Source of the DNA: CAVVVS01 sp963751355
Lineage (GTDB): Bacteria; Bacteroidota; Ignavibacteria; Ignavibacteriales; Ignavibacteriaceae
Length of the DNA: 64,000 nucleotides
Assembly: GCA_963751355.1 (NCBI GenBank)
Contig: CAVVVS010000074.1
Span: 1 to 64,000, forward strand
Direction of reading: 5' to 3'
The notes beneath the pieces were generated by a model that did no database searches, had not been told where the DNA came from, and saw nothing but the letters and a program-made list of their open reading frames with translations. Below are positions 35,961-45,696 of the stretch, in pieces. Within the stretch, counting starts at the first letter, position 1, and each line of letters opens with the position of its first letter. The position numbers and the translations under genes were made by a program.

Positions 35961-36091
35961 TGAGTGCACTCTAAAAAGCTCAGGCACGTCATTCTGAACG
36001 CAGTAAAAAATCTCAGCTCATTATAATATGTGAAATTCTTCAGTCGCTTCACTCCTTCAGAATGACATTTGTACCTATTTAGAGCGGACTT
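35961..36091. repeat. Palindromic repeat element, copy B (MITE-like)
   Basis: Copy B has the same plan as the element at 8884. It begins TGAGTGCACTCTAAAAAGCTCAG, stated here as left terminus TGAGTGCACTCTAAAAAG, and ends in the complement TTTAGAGCGGACTTA. Internally it pairs GTCATTCTGAA with TTCAGAATGAC and shares the core GCTCATTATAATAT with copy A. It starts four bases after the stop of the 11-haem cytochrome gene, so its hairpin may also end that transcript. A reverse-strand frame across it is only a shadow of the palindrome. Confidence 0.75.
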
Positions 36092-36179
36092 ATAAATGGA
36101 AATATTATGAATAAATCCGAACCGGGTTTTATTGAGATATAGGATATTCATTAATCTTAATAAGTATTAGAGGTGAACT

Positions 36180-37823
36180 ATGGATGTGCCCTCTGAACAA
36201 AATAGTTTTGATGAGTTATTATCGCATTTGAGGAAACAGGAGGATAGGATTGCGAAAATTGAATCCTATCTTCATATAACATCTCAAGAAGAAGAGAACA
36301 AAGAAGTAGAACCGCATATTTTGCATACCCGTGATTCAAAATCAGATGATTTACTTGAATTTAAAATAGGTCAGTTTTGGTTTGCTAAACTGGGAATATT
36401 AGTCTTCATGGTTGGTCTCATTTTCTTGTTAACATTTCCTTACCATAATCTGCCTCCGTTTCTGCCGAGTTTTTTTGGATACATTTTTGCCGTATCACTC
36501 ATGATTACAGCGAAGAAATTTTTAAGTCAATTCGGCTACATCAGCGGATACTTGAAAGGCGGAGGAATCGCACTTCTTTATTTTTCTACGATGCGTCTTC
36601 ATTTTTTTACTAGCCAGCAGGTAATATCCAATTTAACTTTTGAGACATTATTATTAATGATTATCACCGGGTTATCGATTTATATTGGGTTGAAATCTAA
36701 TTCGTCATATTTAACTGCACTCAGTTTGACTGAGGGATATATTACCGCATTATTAAACGGCAATGCATATTTTATATTTTCTGTGTTATTATTATTATCA
36801 ATTGCATTTCTTTATTTAAAGCTGCACTATAAATGGGATGTCCTCCTTTTATACGGTGTCCTTTTAACATATTCCGCTCATTTGCTGTGGTTTATTAATA
36901 ATCCTCTATTAGGTAACGCTGTCCGCTTCAATTATGTTCCGCAGATAAATTCTATTTTCCTTCTGGGTTATATGATTGTTTTTACTTTAGGCTATGTAAT
37001 AAACAGGCAGAATAAGAATGAAGAATTTCTTGAAATTTTTAACACCAGCATAATACTTTCTTTAAGTTACGGATTATTTTTAGCCATTACTGTTGGGGAA
37101 TCCGGTCCATCATTTACCATTCTTAATATTTTCGCCTCAGTCATATTTTTATCTTTTGCTATTTTGTTTTGGATAAGAATCAAAAGCAAATATTCCACAT
37201 TTTTATTTGCGATGTTCGGATACCTGGCTTTAAGTGCTGCTATTATTAATCAATTCCCTTCACCTGATTTCTTTATCTGGTTGTGCTGGCAAAGTTTACT
37301 AGTTGTTTCAACAGCATTATGGTTTAAGTCAAAATTTATTACAATTGCAAATTTCTTTATCTATCTGCTGGTTTTTATCCTGTATGTAGTTCTAAACGGT
37401 AAATTAAATTCTGTAAGTATAAGTTACGGAATAGTTGCATTGCTCAGTGCCAGAATTTTAAACTGGAAGAAAGAGCGTCTCGAATTAAAAACCGAGTTAA
37501 TGCGGAACGGTTACCTGATAATGGGACTGTTCATAATTCCGTACGCGCTATATCATTCTTTGCCCGAAGGATGGGTGAGTGTATCTTGGGTTATAGTAGC
37601 CTTGCTTTATTATTTATTAAGTGTTGTATTGAAAAGTAAAAAATACCGCTGGATGGCGCTGGCAACATTGTTACTGACTATAGGCTATATATTCGTATTC
37701 GGAATCAGCAGGCTGGAAGCCACGTATAAAATAATTTCATTCCTTCTGCTCGGGGTAGTCTTATTGATAATATCCCTTATTTATGCTAAAACAAAAGTAA
37801 AATATTTTTCCAAGAATAATTAA
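36180..37823 (+). CDS. DUF2339 polytopic membrane protein
   Basis: The 547-residue protein has an N-terminal coiled-coil stretch (LLSHLRKQEDRIAKIESYL, about 12-30) followed by many membrane helices. The diagnostic DUF2339 opening is FKIGQFWFAKLGILVFMVGLI and then SGYLKGGGIALLYFSTM. Family members have about twenty helices and no known function; this one is on the short side. AGAGGTGA precedes the ATG. It follows the repeat element and probably starts its own transcript. A small membrane protein gene follows 65 bases later. Confidence 0.82.
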   Translation: MDVPSEQNSFDELLSHLRKQEDRIAKIESYLHITSQEEENKEVEPHILHTRDSKSDDLLEFKIGQFWFAKLGILVFMVGLIFLLTFPYHNLPPFLPSFFGYIFAVSLMITAKKFLSQFGYISGYLKGGGIALLYFSTMRLHFFTSQQVISNLTFETLLLMIITGLSIYIGLKSNSSYLTALSLTEGYITALLNGNAYFIFSVLLLLSIAFLYLKLHYKWDVLLLYGVLLTYSAHLLWFINNPLLGNAVRFNYVPQINSIFLLGYMIVFTLGYVINRQNKNEEFLEIFNTSIILSLSYGLFLAITVGESGPSFTILNIFASVIFLSFAILFWIRIKSKYSTFLFAMFGYLALSAAIINQFPSPDFFIWLCWQSLLVVSTALWFKSKFITIANFFIYLLVFILYVVLNGKLNSVSISYGIVALLSARILNWKKERLELKTELMRNGYLIMGLFIIPYALYHSLPEGWVSVSWVIVALLYYLLSVVLKSKKYRWMALATLLLTIGYIFVFGISRLEATYKIISFLLLGVVLLIISLIYAKTKVKYFSKNN

Positions 37824-37888
37824 AAAGTTAGAAGTATGCCGATAGTTTTTGAAGTTGCACCAATAAGTAATCGGCAAAGGAGGTTGAT

Positions 37889-38122
37889 ATGTTAGATGTA
37901 TTAAAGGCTGCCGGATTTTTATACGTGATTTTCTCATTCATGTTGTCAATTATATTTTTCTCGAAGGCTCATGTAAATTATATCCTTCTTATTACGGTTC
38001 CTTTAGGAATTGTATTCCAGGGATTAATTATTTTGTTAATTTGTTTCGCTTTATCCCGCATTTTGGAGACTTTAAATACCATTAAGAAAAATGGAGATTA
38101 CAGTAATCCTAGTGAATCATAG
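37889..38122 (+). CDS. Small membrane protein, 77 residues
   Basis: This is a two-helix membrane protein (AAGFLYVIFSFMLSIIFF and ILLITVPLGIVFQGLIILLI) with a polar C-terminal tail. The ATG has a near-perfect ribosome site (AAAGGAGGTTGAT), which makes it a real gene. No family is recognised. It is probably co-transcribed with the DUF2339 gene. Confidence 0.7.
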   Translation: MLDVLKAAGFLYVIFSFMLSIIFFSKAHVNYILLITVPLGIVFQGLIILLICFALSRILETLNTIKKNGDYSNPSES

Positions 38123-38719
38123 ATTAATGATATTTATTTTTAATATTGCAGATTAAAGTTATTACTCTATTACCACTATAAATAAAATTCTTATTGCTCA
38201 CCACAGCGTATCCACCGCAGCTTGTCAATCACTCAAGATTACTTATAATATCGGGACGCGGACTCTCGCATGCTTTTTTAAATTGAAGATTTTATAATTA
38301 CCTGCGAATAAAATTAGAATGGTTTATTTTACACTTTTCGTTATGAACAATCACTTATTTAATCTATTTTTTAACCGGTAAAATCACTCTTTATGCTGTC
38401 CTAATAATATTGTCTTGAAATAAATGCAGTTAAGATTTAAACCATAAAGATTTACTAAAAAATCTGGAATGAAAACAAATCTTTGTCAAATTAGCGCCAA
38501 TTTTTAATTGAGTAATTTATTTACTGTTCAAATGCAATACCTTATTATCGAGGATCATTCTAAATAAAACTTACATTTACAATAATAGAAGTAAATTACG
38601 CTTTAAATTCATGTTACTATAAAAATCATTTGGTGGCTGTTCCGTTTTTTATGAATATAGTACAGAAAAATATCCGAATTTTATACTATTGCTGATATCT
38701 TTATTTTTAAAGGAATAAG
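38123..38719. other. 597-bp intergenic region
   Basis: This is a long AT-rich gap before the glycosidase pair. A short GC-richer island near 38200-38275 (ACAGCGTATCCACCGCAGC, CGGGACGCGGACTCTCGCATG in pieces) stands out but folds into nothing I recognise. The promoter of the glycosidase genes should lie here; I cannot place it. No repeat shared with other parts of the window is seen. Confidence 0.4.
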
Positions 38720-41410
38720 ATGAAAATTATCACTTTTACACTCATAATGATGATCATGAATTTACCTTTGTTTGCTCAAAGAGTATTATATAAGTCAAAT
38801 GATTTTACGATAACTTCGGATAAAGTAATCCAGGGGAAATACGAAGCCTTCGCAAAATCGCGGGATGAAATCAGTTCATCATACAAAAGTGATTTTAAAG
38901 TATTCACACCTGATGTAATTACATTTAAATTCAGCATAAACGGGATAGATAATGAAAGAATGCCGGGACAGGATCATCATTTATTGATAAAATCCGGTAA
39001 CGGTAAATGCATATCTCCCTTATATGTATTTGGTGAAACTAACAAATCGGATACTGCAAATTTTAAGAAGAGCGGTAAGCTTAAAAAAAATACCGATCTA
39101 TTGATTCGCTTGGATATGAGACATGTTCTTAATGATATGAATACCAAAGGATATTTTCAAACTTATAACGGGGAGAAAATATATAAAAAAGATTTCAAAG
39201 GAGTTTATATTGCAGGAAGTACTTCACCACTTACCTGGGATTTCAGTTCTCTGATGAATGAACCAAAGTTCAAACTGATTGATAAAAATGGTGACGGAAT
39301 TTACGAGTTAAATATACATTTCGACAAAGTCCAATACCCCGGAGCGAGAAAACATAAATGGCTGAGTTGGAAATTAAGTAAAGATATTTCCTCCTATCCT
39401 TCCTATCATTCACCGGATAAATTAATTGATGCACTTTATAATCATTCTTTAGAGGAAATGCTCCTAAATATTCGTCACGATGGTGCGTTTATGGCTGGAG
39501 CAAAATGGACAGGTGTGTGGACCAGGGATATCAGCTACAGCATTTTTCTCTCCCTTGCTATGGTGAATCCGGATGCTGCCAAAACAAGTTTAATGGCAAA
39601 AGTTAAAAATGACAGAATAATTCAGGATACGGGAACGGGCGGAGCCTGGCCGGTCTCTTCCGATAGACTTGTTTGGTCGCTTGCAGCATGGGAAGTTTAT
39701 TTATCAACCGGTGATAAAGATTGGCTGAAAGAAAGCTATAATATTATTAAAAATTCTGTTGATGATGATCTCAATACCGTATTTGATGAATCTACCGGCT
39801 TGTTTAGCGGCGAATCTTCGTTCCTAGATTGGAGGGAACAAACATACCCAAGATGGATGGATCCTAAAGATATTTATTCTTCGAAGAATTTAGGGACAAA
39901 TGCGGTTCATTATCAAGCATTAAAAATCCTTGCAAATATGGCTAAAATTCTTGGTGAACCTTCGGAAAAATATTCAATTGTTGCCGGAAAAGTAAAAGCA
40001 GGTATGAATAAATTATTATGGCTGAAGAATAATGGATATTACGGTCAGTATCTATACGGAAGGAATTATTATTCTCTTTCCCCGAAATCCGAAGCACTCG
40101 GTGAAGCTTTAAGTGTTTTATCCGGAGTAGCAGGAAATGAAAGAGGAGCGGATGTAATAAAGAATACTCCGGTGACTTCGTACGGCGTGACATGTATCTA
40201 TCCGCAAATCCCAAATATTCCGCCTTATCACAATAATGCGGTTTGGCCTTTTGTTGAATCTTATTGGGCATGGGCATCGGCAAAAACTGGCAATGCAAAA
40301 TCTGTAGAAAGTGCACTTGCATCAGTATATAGAGCAGCGGCTCTTTTTGTTACTAATAAGGAAAACATGGTTGCAAGTACCGGCGATTATTTGGGAACGG
40401 AAATAAATTCAGACAGGCAGTTATGGAGCGTAGCCGGTAATCTCGCATTAATTTACCGTGTAATATTCGGAATAACACTGAATCCGAACAGCCTCTCCTT
40501 CAATCCTTTCATACCCGAAGCCTACAAAGGTGAAAGAACTTTGAATGGTTTTAAGTACAGAAACTCAGTGCTTTCGATTAGCGTTAAGGGGTATGGCGAT
40601 AAAATAGAATCTATGACACTTGACGGGAAGAAAATTACAAAGTTTGAGATTCCGGCTGAATTAAATGGGAATCATGATATTATTATCTTGATGAATAATA
40701 AAATGACTTCCGGCTCCTCAATTAATTCGGCTAAAGATTCTTTTGCTCCCGAAACACCTGCGGTAAAAGTGACGGACCACATTTTAATCTGGAAATCAAT
40801 TAACAATGCAGTTAAATATGTAATATACCGGAACGGAAAGAAAGTCGCTCAGATTAAATACAACTCTTTTAAAGTTAAAAATTCAGATGGATATTCAGAT
40901 TATCAAGTAATGGCGGTAGATAAAAACGGGCTGCAATCTTTTTTGAGTGAGCCTGTCAGCGTTGTTTATAAAGATGGTATCCTCACCATGAAAGCAGATG
41001 GTAAATATGCTAGTGCACAAAATAAATATTCAGGATACACGGGAAATGGATACATTTTGCTGGATAAAAATAAGTACCCGGAACAGCAGGTTAAATTTGA
41101 TGTCGATATAATAAACTCAGGCAAATATAGTATCGATTTTAGATATGCTAACGGCAACGGTCCGATTAATACGGATAATAAATGTGCAATAAGAACCTTG
41201 TTAATAGACGGGCAAACGGCGGGTGCTATAGTTCTCCCACAAAGAGGAGATGACAACTGGACTGATTGGGGTTATACTAATTCAATACTAAAAAGTTTGA
41301 AAAAGGGGAAACACACATTTACGCTGGTATTTAAACCTTCGGATAATAATATGAATTATGAAATTAATACTGCACTGCTTGATAGTATTAGATTGATAGA
41401 GTTAAATTGA
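38720..41410 (+). CDS. Secreted six-hairpin glycosidase with C-terminal carbohydrate-binding-like domain
   Basis: This is an 896-residue exported glycosidase. The signal peptide ends near PLFAQ. An N-terminal beta region contains a starch-binding/E-set-like piece (VYIAGSTSPLTWDF...DGIYELNIHF). The (alpha/alpha)6 catalytic barrel spans about 235-620 (AKWTGVWTRDISYSIFLSLA, GTGGAWPVSSDRLVW, PYHNNAVWPFVESYWAWAS), and an FN3-like segment follows. A C-terminal CBM35/CBM6-like sandwich (VDIINSGKYSIDFRYANGNG) closes the protein. The barrel resembles rhamnosidase/GH63/glucoamylase-type enzymes, but I cannot assign a CAZy family. The GH66 gene 40 bases downstream points to alpha-glucan or dextran breakdown. 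Ribosome site AAAGGAATAAG is present. Confidence 0.78.
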   Translation: MKIITFTLIMMIMNLPLFAQRVLYKSNDFTITSDKVIQGKYEAFAKSRDEISSSYKSDFKVFTPDVITFKFSINGIDNERMPGQDHHLLIKSGNGKCISPLYVFGETNKSDTANFKKSGKLKKNTDLLIRLDMRHVLNDMNTKGYFQTYNGEKIYKKDFKGVYIAGSTSPLTWDFSSLMNEPKFKLIDKNGDGIYELNIHFDKVQYPGARKHKWLSWKLSKDISSYPSYHSPDKLIDALYNHSLEEMLLNIRHDGAFMAGAKWTGVWTRDISYSIFLSLAMVNPDAAKTSLMAKVKNDRIIQDTGTGGAWPVSSDRLVWSLAAWEVYLSTGDKDWLKESYNIIKNSVDDDLNTVFDESTGLFSGESSFLDWREQTYPRWMDPKDIYSSKNLGTNAVHYQALKILANMAKILGEPSEKYSIVAGKVKAGMNKLLWLKNNGYYGQYLYGRNYYSLSPKSEALGEALSVLSGVAGNERGADVIKNTPVTSYGVTCIYPQIPNIPPYHNNAVWPFVESYWAWASAKTGNAKSVESALASVYRAAALFVTNKENMVASTGDYLGTEINSDRQLWSVAGNLALIYRVIFGITLNPNSLSFNPFIPEAYKGERTLNGFKYRNSVLSISVKGYGDKIESMTLDGKKITKFEIPAELNGNHDIIILMNNKMTSGSSINSAKDSFAPETPAVKVTDHILIWKSINNAVKYVIYRNGKKVAQIKYNSFKVKNSDGYSDYQVMAVDKNGLQSFLSEPVSVVYKDGILTMKADGKYASAQNKYSGYTGNGYILLDKNKYPEQQVKFDVDIINSGKYSIDFRYANGNGPINTDNKCAIRTLLIDGQTAGAIVLPQRGDDNWTDWGYTNSILKSLKKGKHTFTLVFKPSDNNMNYEINTALLDSIRLIELN

Positions 41411-41450
41411 ATAAAACAATTTTGAAAATAAATATAATACAGAAATCATC

Positions 41451-43517
41451 TTGAAAAATATATTATTTCTATCAATACTATTTATAATTTTCTCACTTCA
41501 AAGTTTTGGAAACAGTATTGTTAATACAAATCTAAAAACTCAATCAAGTGTATATATAAAAGACATTCAGACAGACCTTTCCTTGTACTCACCTTCTGAC
41601 ACTGTTAGTTTTACTTTAAATTTTAATACTTCATTATCCAATAAACAAATCCGGATTATCTATCTCCACTTGGCAGACACTGTTGGACAACGGACTTTAA
41701 CGGTGAATCAAGTAAACGGAATTACATGGAAATGGAAAACACCGGATCACGATTTTACCGGATATATGGTTGAAGCATTTCTAACGGATGGTAGTCAAAT
41801 ATTGGATAAAAAGAATATTGCAGTCGATGTATCATCCGACTGGAGTTATTTCCCACGGTACGGGTTCATTTCAAATTATCCATACTTAACCCGGGATAGT
41901 ATGAAAGCCGTAGTCTCACGCTTGAACCGTTATCATATTAACGGATTACAATTCTACGATTGGCAGTACAAGCATAACATGCCCTTAAAAGGTGAGCCCG
42001 GGAACGTAGCTGCAACCTGGCCTGATATTGCTAATAGAACAATTTATTTGTCTACCGTTCTGGGATATATAAAAGAGGCTCATCGGCACAATATGAAAAC
42101 GATGGCTTATAATCTTTTATACGGTGCCTACAGCAATTCTTATTTAGACGGCGTACAAGACAGCTGGGGATTATACAAGGACAGATATCATCAAAACCGG
42201 TATATGTACAGTCTTCCTGCCGGATGGGCATCGGATCTTTACTTCATGAATCCCGGGAATACACAATGGCAGAATTACATCATTTATCAGGAATCTAAAG
42301 TTTTCAAAGCTCTTCCGTTTGACGGCTGGCATGTTGATCAAGTCGGAGATCCAGGGCAGGTGTATGATTATAATGGTAATAGTGTGATTGTAAAGAATGG
42401 ATTTCTTCCACTGTTAAAAGCGGCAAAGGATTCGTTACGGGTTCCATTGGTTATGAACGCAGTAAACCAGTACGGGCAAGATCAAATATCGAAAGCGCCG
42501 GTCGATTTTCTTTATTCCGAAGTTTGGCAGCCGAATAATACTTACGCCGATTTATTAAATATTATAAACCATAATACAAATTATTCGAACGGTAAACTCA
42601 GCACTATACTTGCTGCATACATGGACTATAAACTTGCCGACAACCCGGGGACTTTCAGCACACCCGGAGTAATGATGACCGATGCGGTAATTTTTGCCGG
42701 CGGCGGAGCTCATCTCGAACTCGGCGAACATATGCTCTGTAAGGAATATTTTCCAAATAATAATTTGAAAATGAGTGATGAGTTAAAAGAATCATTAAAA
42801 TCTTATTATGATTTCTCAGTCGCTTATGAGAACCTTCTCCGCGATAGTTTAAAAGTTGTTTATACCGATATAAAAACTAACGGTCCGGTGGCACTATCTT
42901 CATATCAGCAGCTTGGCACAGTTTGGAAGTTTGCTAAATTAAGAAAGAATGATGTTGTAATTCACCTTATTAATTTAACCGATGCTACATCACTTAACTG
43001 GAGAGATGATAACGGATCGCAGCCCGAACCTAAAGTAATTTCAGGTATACCGTTAAAAGTTAGTGTCCCTTCCACAGTTTCCGAAGTGTGGTTTGCCTCT
43101 CCCGACACTAACGGTGGTTCACCCATTAAGTTGAGCTTTGAGCAGGATACAACTACTGTTTCATTTACACTTCCTTGCTTGAAATACTGGGATATGATTG
43201 TCATTCGTTTGAATGATACAACTACCGGAATAGAGTCCGGCAATGTTCAAAAAATTAGGAATTATGATTTAGGTCAGAATTATCCAAATCCGTTTAACCC
43301 TGATACGGTAATTCCGTTTTTTACTAAAAGAGCCGGTAATGTAACGTTGTCGGTATATGATATCCTTGGCAGAAGAATTTATCATAAATCATTCTACTGT
43401 TCGCAGGGCAAAAATAAGATTAATTTCTCCGGTGAATATTTAAATAGCGGAATATATTTTTATCAAATAAGTACCGGGAACTTTGTACAAGCAAAAAAAA
43501 TGTGCCTTTTGAAATAA
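41451..43517 (+). CDS. GH66 dextranase/cycloisomaltooligosaccharide-forming enzyme with type IX sorting domain
   Basis: This 688-residue secreted enzyme cleaves or transfers alpha-1,6-glucan. It has a signal peptide (MKNILFLSILFIIFSLQSFG), an immunoglobulin-like N-domain to about 125 and a GH66 TIM barrel (FPRYGFISNY, NGLQFYDWQYKHNMPL, FDGWHVDQVGD, LYSEVWQPNNTY). By family comparison Asp296 is the nucleophile and Glu357 the acid/base. A beta domain and the sorting domain at NYPNPFNPDTVIPFF follow. Dextranase and CITase activities cannot be told apart from sequence here. The start is TTG, supported by the signal peptide though without a clear ribosome site. It is co-directional with and close behind the six-hairpin glycosidase. 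Confidence 0.87.
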   Translation: MKNILFLSILFIIFSLQSFGNSIVNTNLKTQSSVYIKDIQTDLSLYSPSDTVSFTLNFNTSLSNKQIRIIYLHLADTVGQRTLTVNQVNGITWKWKTPDHDFTGYMVEAFLTDGSQILDKKNIAVDVSSDWSYFPRYGFISNYPYLTRDSMKAVVSRLNRYHINGLQFYDWQYKHNMPLKGEPGNVAATWPDIANRTIYLSTVLGYIKEAHRHNMKTMAYNLLYGAYSNSYLDGVQDSWGLYKDRYHQNRYMYSLPAGWASDLYFMNPGNTQWQNYIIYQESKVFKALPFDGWHVDQVGDPGQVYDYNGNSVIVKNGFLPLLKAAKDSLRVPLVMNAVNQYGQDQISKAPVDFLYSEVWQPNNTYADLLNIINHNTNYSNGKLSTILAAYMDYKLADNPGTFSTPGVMMTDAVIFAGGGAHLELGEHMLCKEYFPNNNLKMSDELKESLKSYYDFSVAYENLLRDSLKVVYTDIKTNGPVALSSYQQLGTVWKFAKLRKNDVVIHLINLTDATSLNWRDDNGSQPEPKVISGIPLKVSVPSTVSEVWFASPDTNGGSPIKLSFEQDTTTVSFTLPCLKYWDMIVIRLNDTTTGIESGNVQKIRNYDLGQNYPNPFNPDTVIPFFTKRAGNVTLSVYDILGRRIYHKSFYCSQGKNKINFSGEYLNSGIYFYQISTGNFVQAKKMCLLK

Positions 43518-43633
43518 AATTTGCCGACTCGAATTTCCTGTTATCCCGGTTAGTTTGGAAATAGCTCATTACTTATCATTTAAAGTTATAATGGTGGGTT
43601 AGATTTATTTTAAGATTTAGTTTTTAGAAAACG

Positions 43634-45505
43634 ATGAAACATTATCACCTCCTTATTTCCCTTTTACTTTTATTAATTATCCCTTATGAGCAATGTTATT
43701 CTCAAATGCAGGATTTAAAATTTTTGAATGATCTTCAAGGCAAGATCGTTGCAAAAGCCGGCAACATCGAAATCGACGGTAAAGAATTTCTTTTGCGATA
43801 TGAATTTACCCCGCTTTTCAGAAAACAAATAAAAAGAATGACTGAGTCGCTCAAACTGGAATTCCTTTACTCTTTAATTGCCGAAAAGTTATGGGCACAA
43901 CAAGCCCAGGAAATGGGATATGATACTCTTTCTATCATGAAATATGTATCTGATAAGTTTGAAAAAATGTTTGTCCGGGATGAATTATATAAACGAGAAG
44001 TAAAAGACAAAATAAAGATTTCCGATAAGGAATTAATACAGGGATATGCAAGGTATAATTTGCAACTGGAAGTTAATTATTTATTTGCAGATAGCAGAGA
44101 TAACATTGATAAACTTTATGAACTGCTTAAACAGGGAATCCCCTTTGATAGTTTACTTTCCGTAAGACCTGAAGCAAAGGAACAGATACAGCCCGAAGAA
44201 ATTATTTATGGTCAAATGGACGAGTCGATTGAAGATACATTGTACGCTTTGAAGGTTGGAAATTATTCCAAACCTTTATCAACACCCGACGGATGGTATA
44301 TTTTCAGATTAACAAATAAACTGCCTCGCAAAATGAATACCGGTAATGAAGATGTAACACAAGCGGTTAAAAAAATAATGTCATATAGAAAAGAAGTAAA
44401 AATTTATCGAAACTATTTTGAAAAATTTTTTAACCATAAAAAAGTTGAAACCAATGCCGTACTTTTCCGGAGTCTTGCGCGGAAAATATCGGATGAACTA
44501 ACCCGCAAACGAATAGATGATAAAGTAAAAGAATCCGATCCCGTATTTCTTCAAGCCCGGGATGAACTGAAGATAGAACATGAATTCGGTGCAGATAGCT
44601 TGAGCATGCCATATATTCAATTTGATAAGAATCCAAAATCATTAAAAGACTTTTTAAATGACCTTGTCTTTGACGGATTTAGTACAAAGGAGACAAGTCT
44701 AACTGCTATAATGAAGCTGCTGAGTGCCAAAAACCGTACAAATATTGAACACGAATTACTTGCGAGGAAAGGTATTGAGGAAGGATTAGATAAACTTCCG
44801 TCTGTCCGGCATGATATCCTGATGTGGAAGCAGAATTATTTAGCTCAATTGCTGCGTAATAAATTTCTGGATTCTGCAAAAGTTAGTGATAAAGAAGTAT
44901 TCGATTTTTACAAAAGATATAATAAAGATGAATTGTATCCCGAGGAGGTAAATATTGTTGAGGTGCTCAACGATAATCCTAAAATAATTGAAAAGATTAT
45001 GAAGGAAATAAAAGCGGGTGAAAGTATAAAAAAATTAGCTTTTGCGTATACACAACGAACATGGGCAAAAAAGGACAGCGGAAAATTCGGGTATTTCCCG
45101 GTCGGGATGCACGGAGAAATCGGGAAAATCGCGGCTACACTAAAAGTAGGAGATATCTATGGTCCTTTAAAAGTGCCCGGCGGATACTCTATTTTTGAAT
45201 TAATCGGGAAACGGAAATCCAAAAAGGAACAAGCTCAACCATTCAATAAGGTGAAAGATGATTTAAGAAGTGAACTTCAGTATAAAAAAGCAAAAAAATC
45301 AATTACCAATTATACACTCCACCTTGCACTAAAATATGGAATTGATATAAACACCAAAGTTTTGAGGTCAATTCCCGTTACTCACCTAAACACATTCGGA
45401 TTCAGATATCTCGGCTTCGGGGGAAAAATTACAGCCGCACCTTTAATGATGCCTAACGTTGACTGGGTTGAACCATATCTGAAAAAAAGTTACTTGAACC
45501 CATAG
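43634..45505 (+). CDS. Periplasmic peptidyl-prolyl isomerase with two parvulin-like domains
   Basis: This is a 623-residue envelope chaperone of the PpiC/SurA-like class. A signal peptide (cleaved near CYSQ) is followed by a helical SurA-N-like region (about 30-135). A first degenerate parvulin domain occupies about 140-250 (EVNYLFADSRDNI, PLSTPDGWYIFRLTNK). A second helical stretch and a second parvulin domain at about 430-535 follow (NIVEVLNDNPKI, KFGYFPVGMHGEI, PLKVPGGYSIFELIGK). It probably assists folding of exported or outer-membrane proteins. The product is longer than typical PpiC proteins because both helical regions are duplicated. It is monocistronic or a late member of the glycosidase transcript. 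Confidence 0.82.
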   Translation: MKHYHLLISLLLLLIIPYEQCYSQMQDLKFLNDLQGKIVAKAGNIEIDGKEFLLRYEFTPLFRKQIKRMTESLKLEFLYSLIAEKLWAQQAQEMGYDTLSIMKYVSDKFEKMFVRDELYKREVKDKIKISDKELIQGYARYNLQLEVNYLFADSRDNIDKLYELLKQGIPFDSLLSVRPEAKEQIQPEEIIYGQMDESIEDTLYALKVGNYSKPLSTPDGWYIFRLTNKLPRKMNTGNEDVTQAVKKIMSYRKEVKIYRNYFEKFFNHKKVETNAVLFRSLARKISDELTRKRIDDKVKESDPVFLQARDELKIEHEFGADSLSMPYIQFDKNPKSLKDFLNDLVFDGFSTKETSLTAIMKLLSAKNRTNIEHELLARKGIEEGLDKLPSVRHDILMWKQNYLAQLLRNKFLDSAKVSDKEVFDFYKRYNKDELYPEEVNIVEVLNDNPKIIEKIMKEIKAGESIKKLAFAYTQRTWAKKDSGKFGYFPVGMHGEIGKIAATLKVGDIYGPLKVPGGYSIFELIGKRKSKKEQAQPFNKVKDDLRSELQYKKAKKSITNYTLHLALKYGIDINTKVLRSIPVTHLNTFGFRYLGFGGKITAAPLMMPNVDWVEPYLKKSYLNP

Positions 45506-45696
45506 CATTTTTGCAATTCTTACTGCTGCCTCAGATATAAATGAATGTATAATAATTATTATGCTAGCATTCCACATTTAAAATTCTTTATATAAAGAGT
45601 TGATAAAATAAGTTTAAAGTTGATATAAACTATTATTTTATTTACATTTAAATAAGCTACATGGTAATTGCTTAAATTTTATTGGAGCAAAATTAA

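Noticed and set aside
35918..36151. 77-codon reverse frame across the second palindromic element
   Set aside because: It is explained by the palindrome; no ribosome site and no similarity to a known family.
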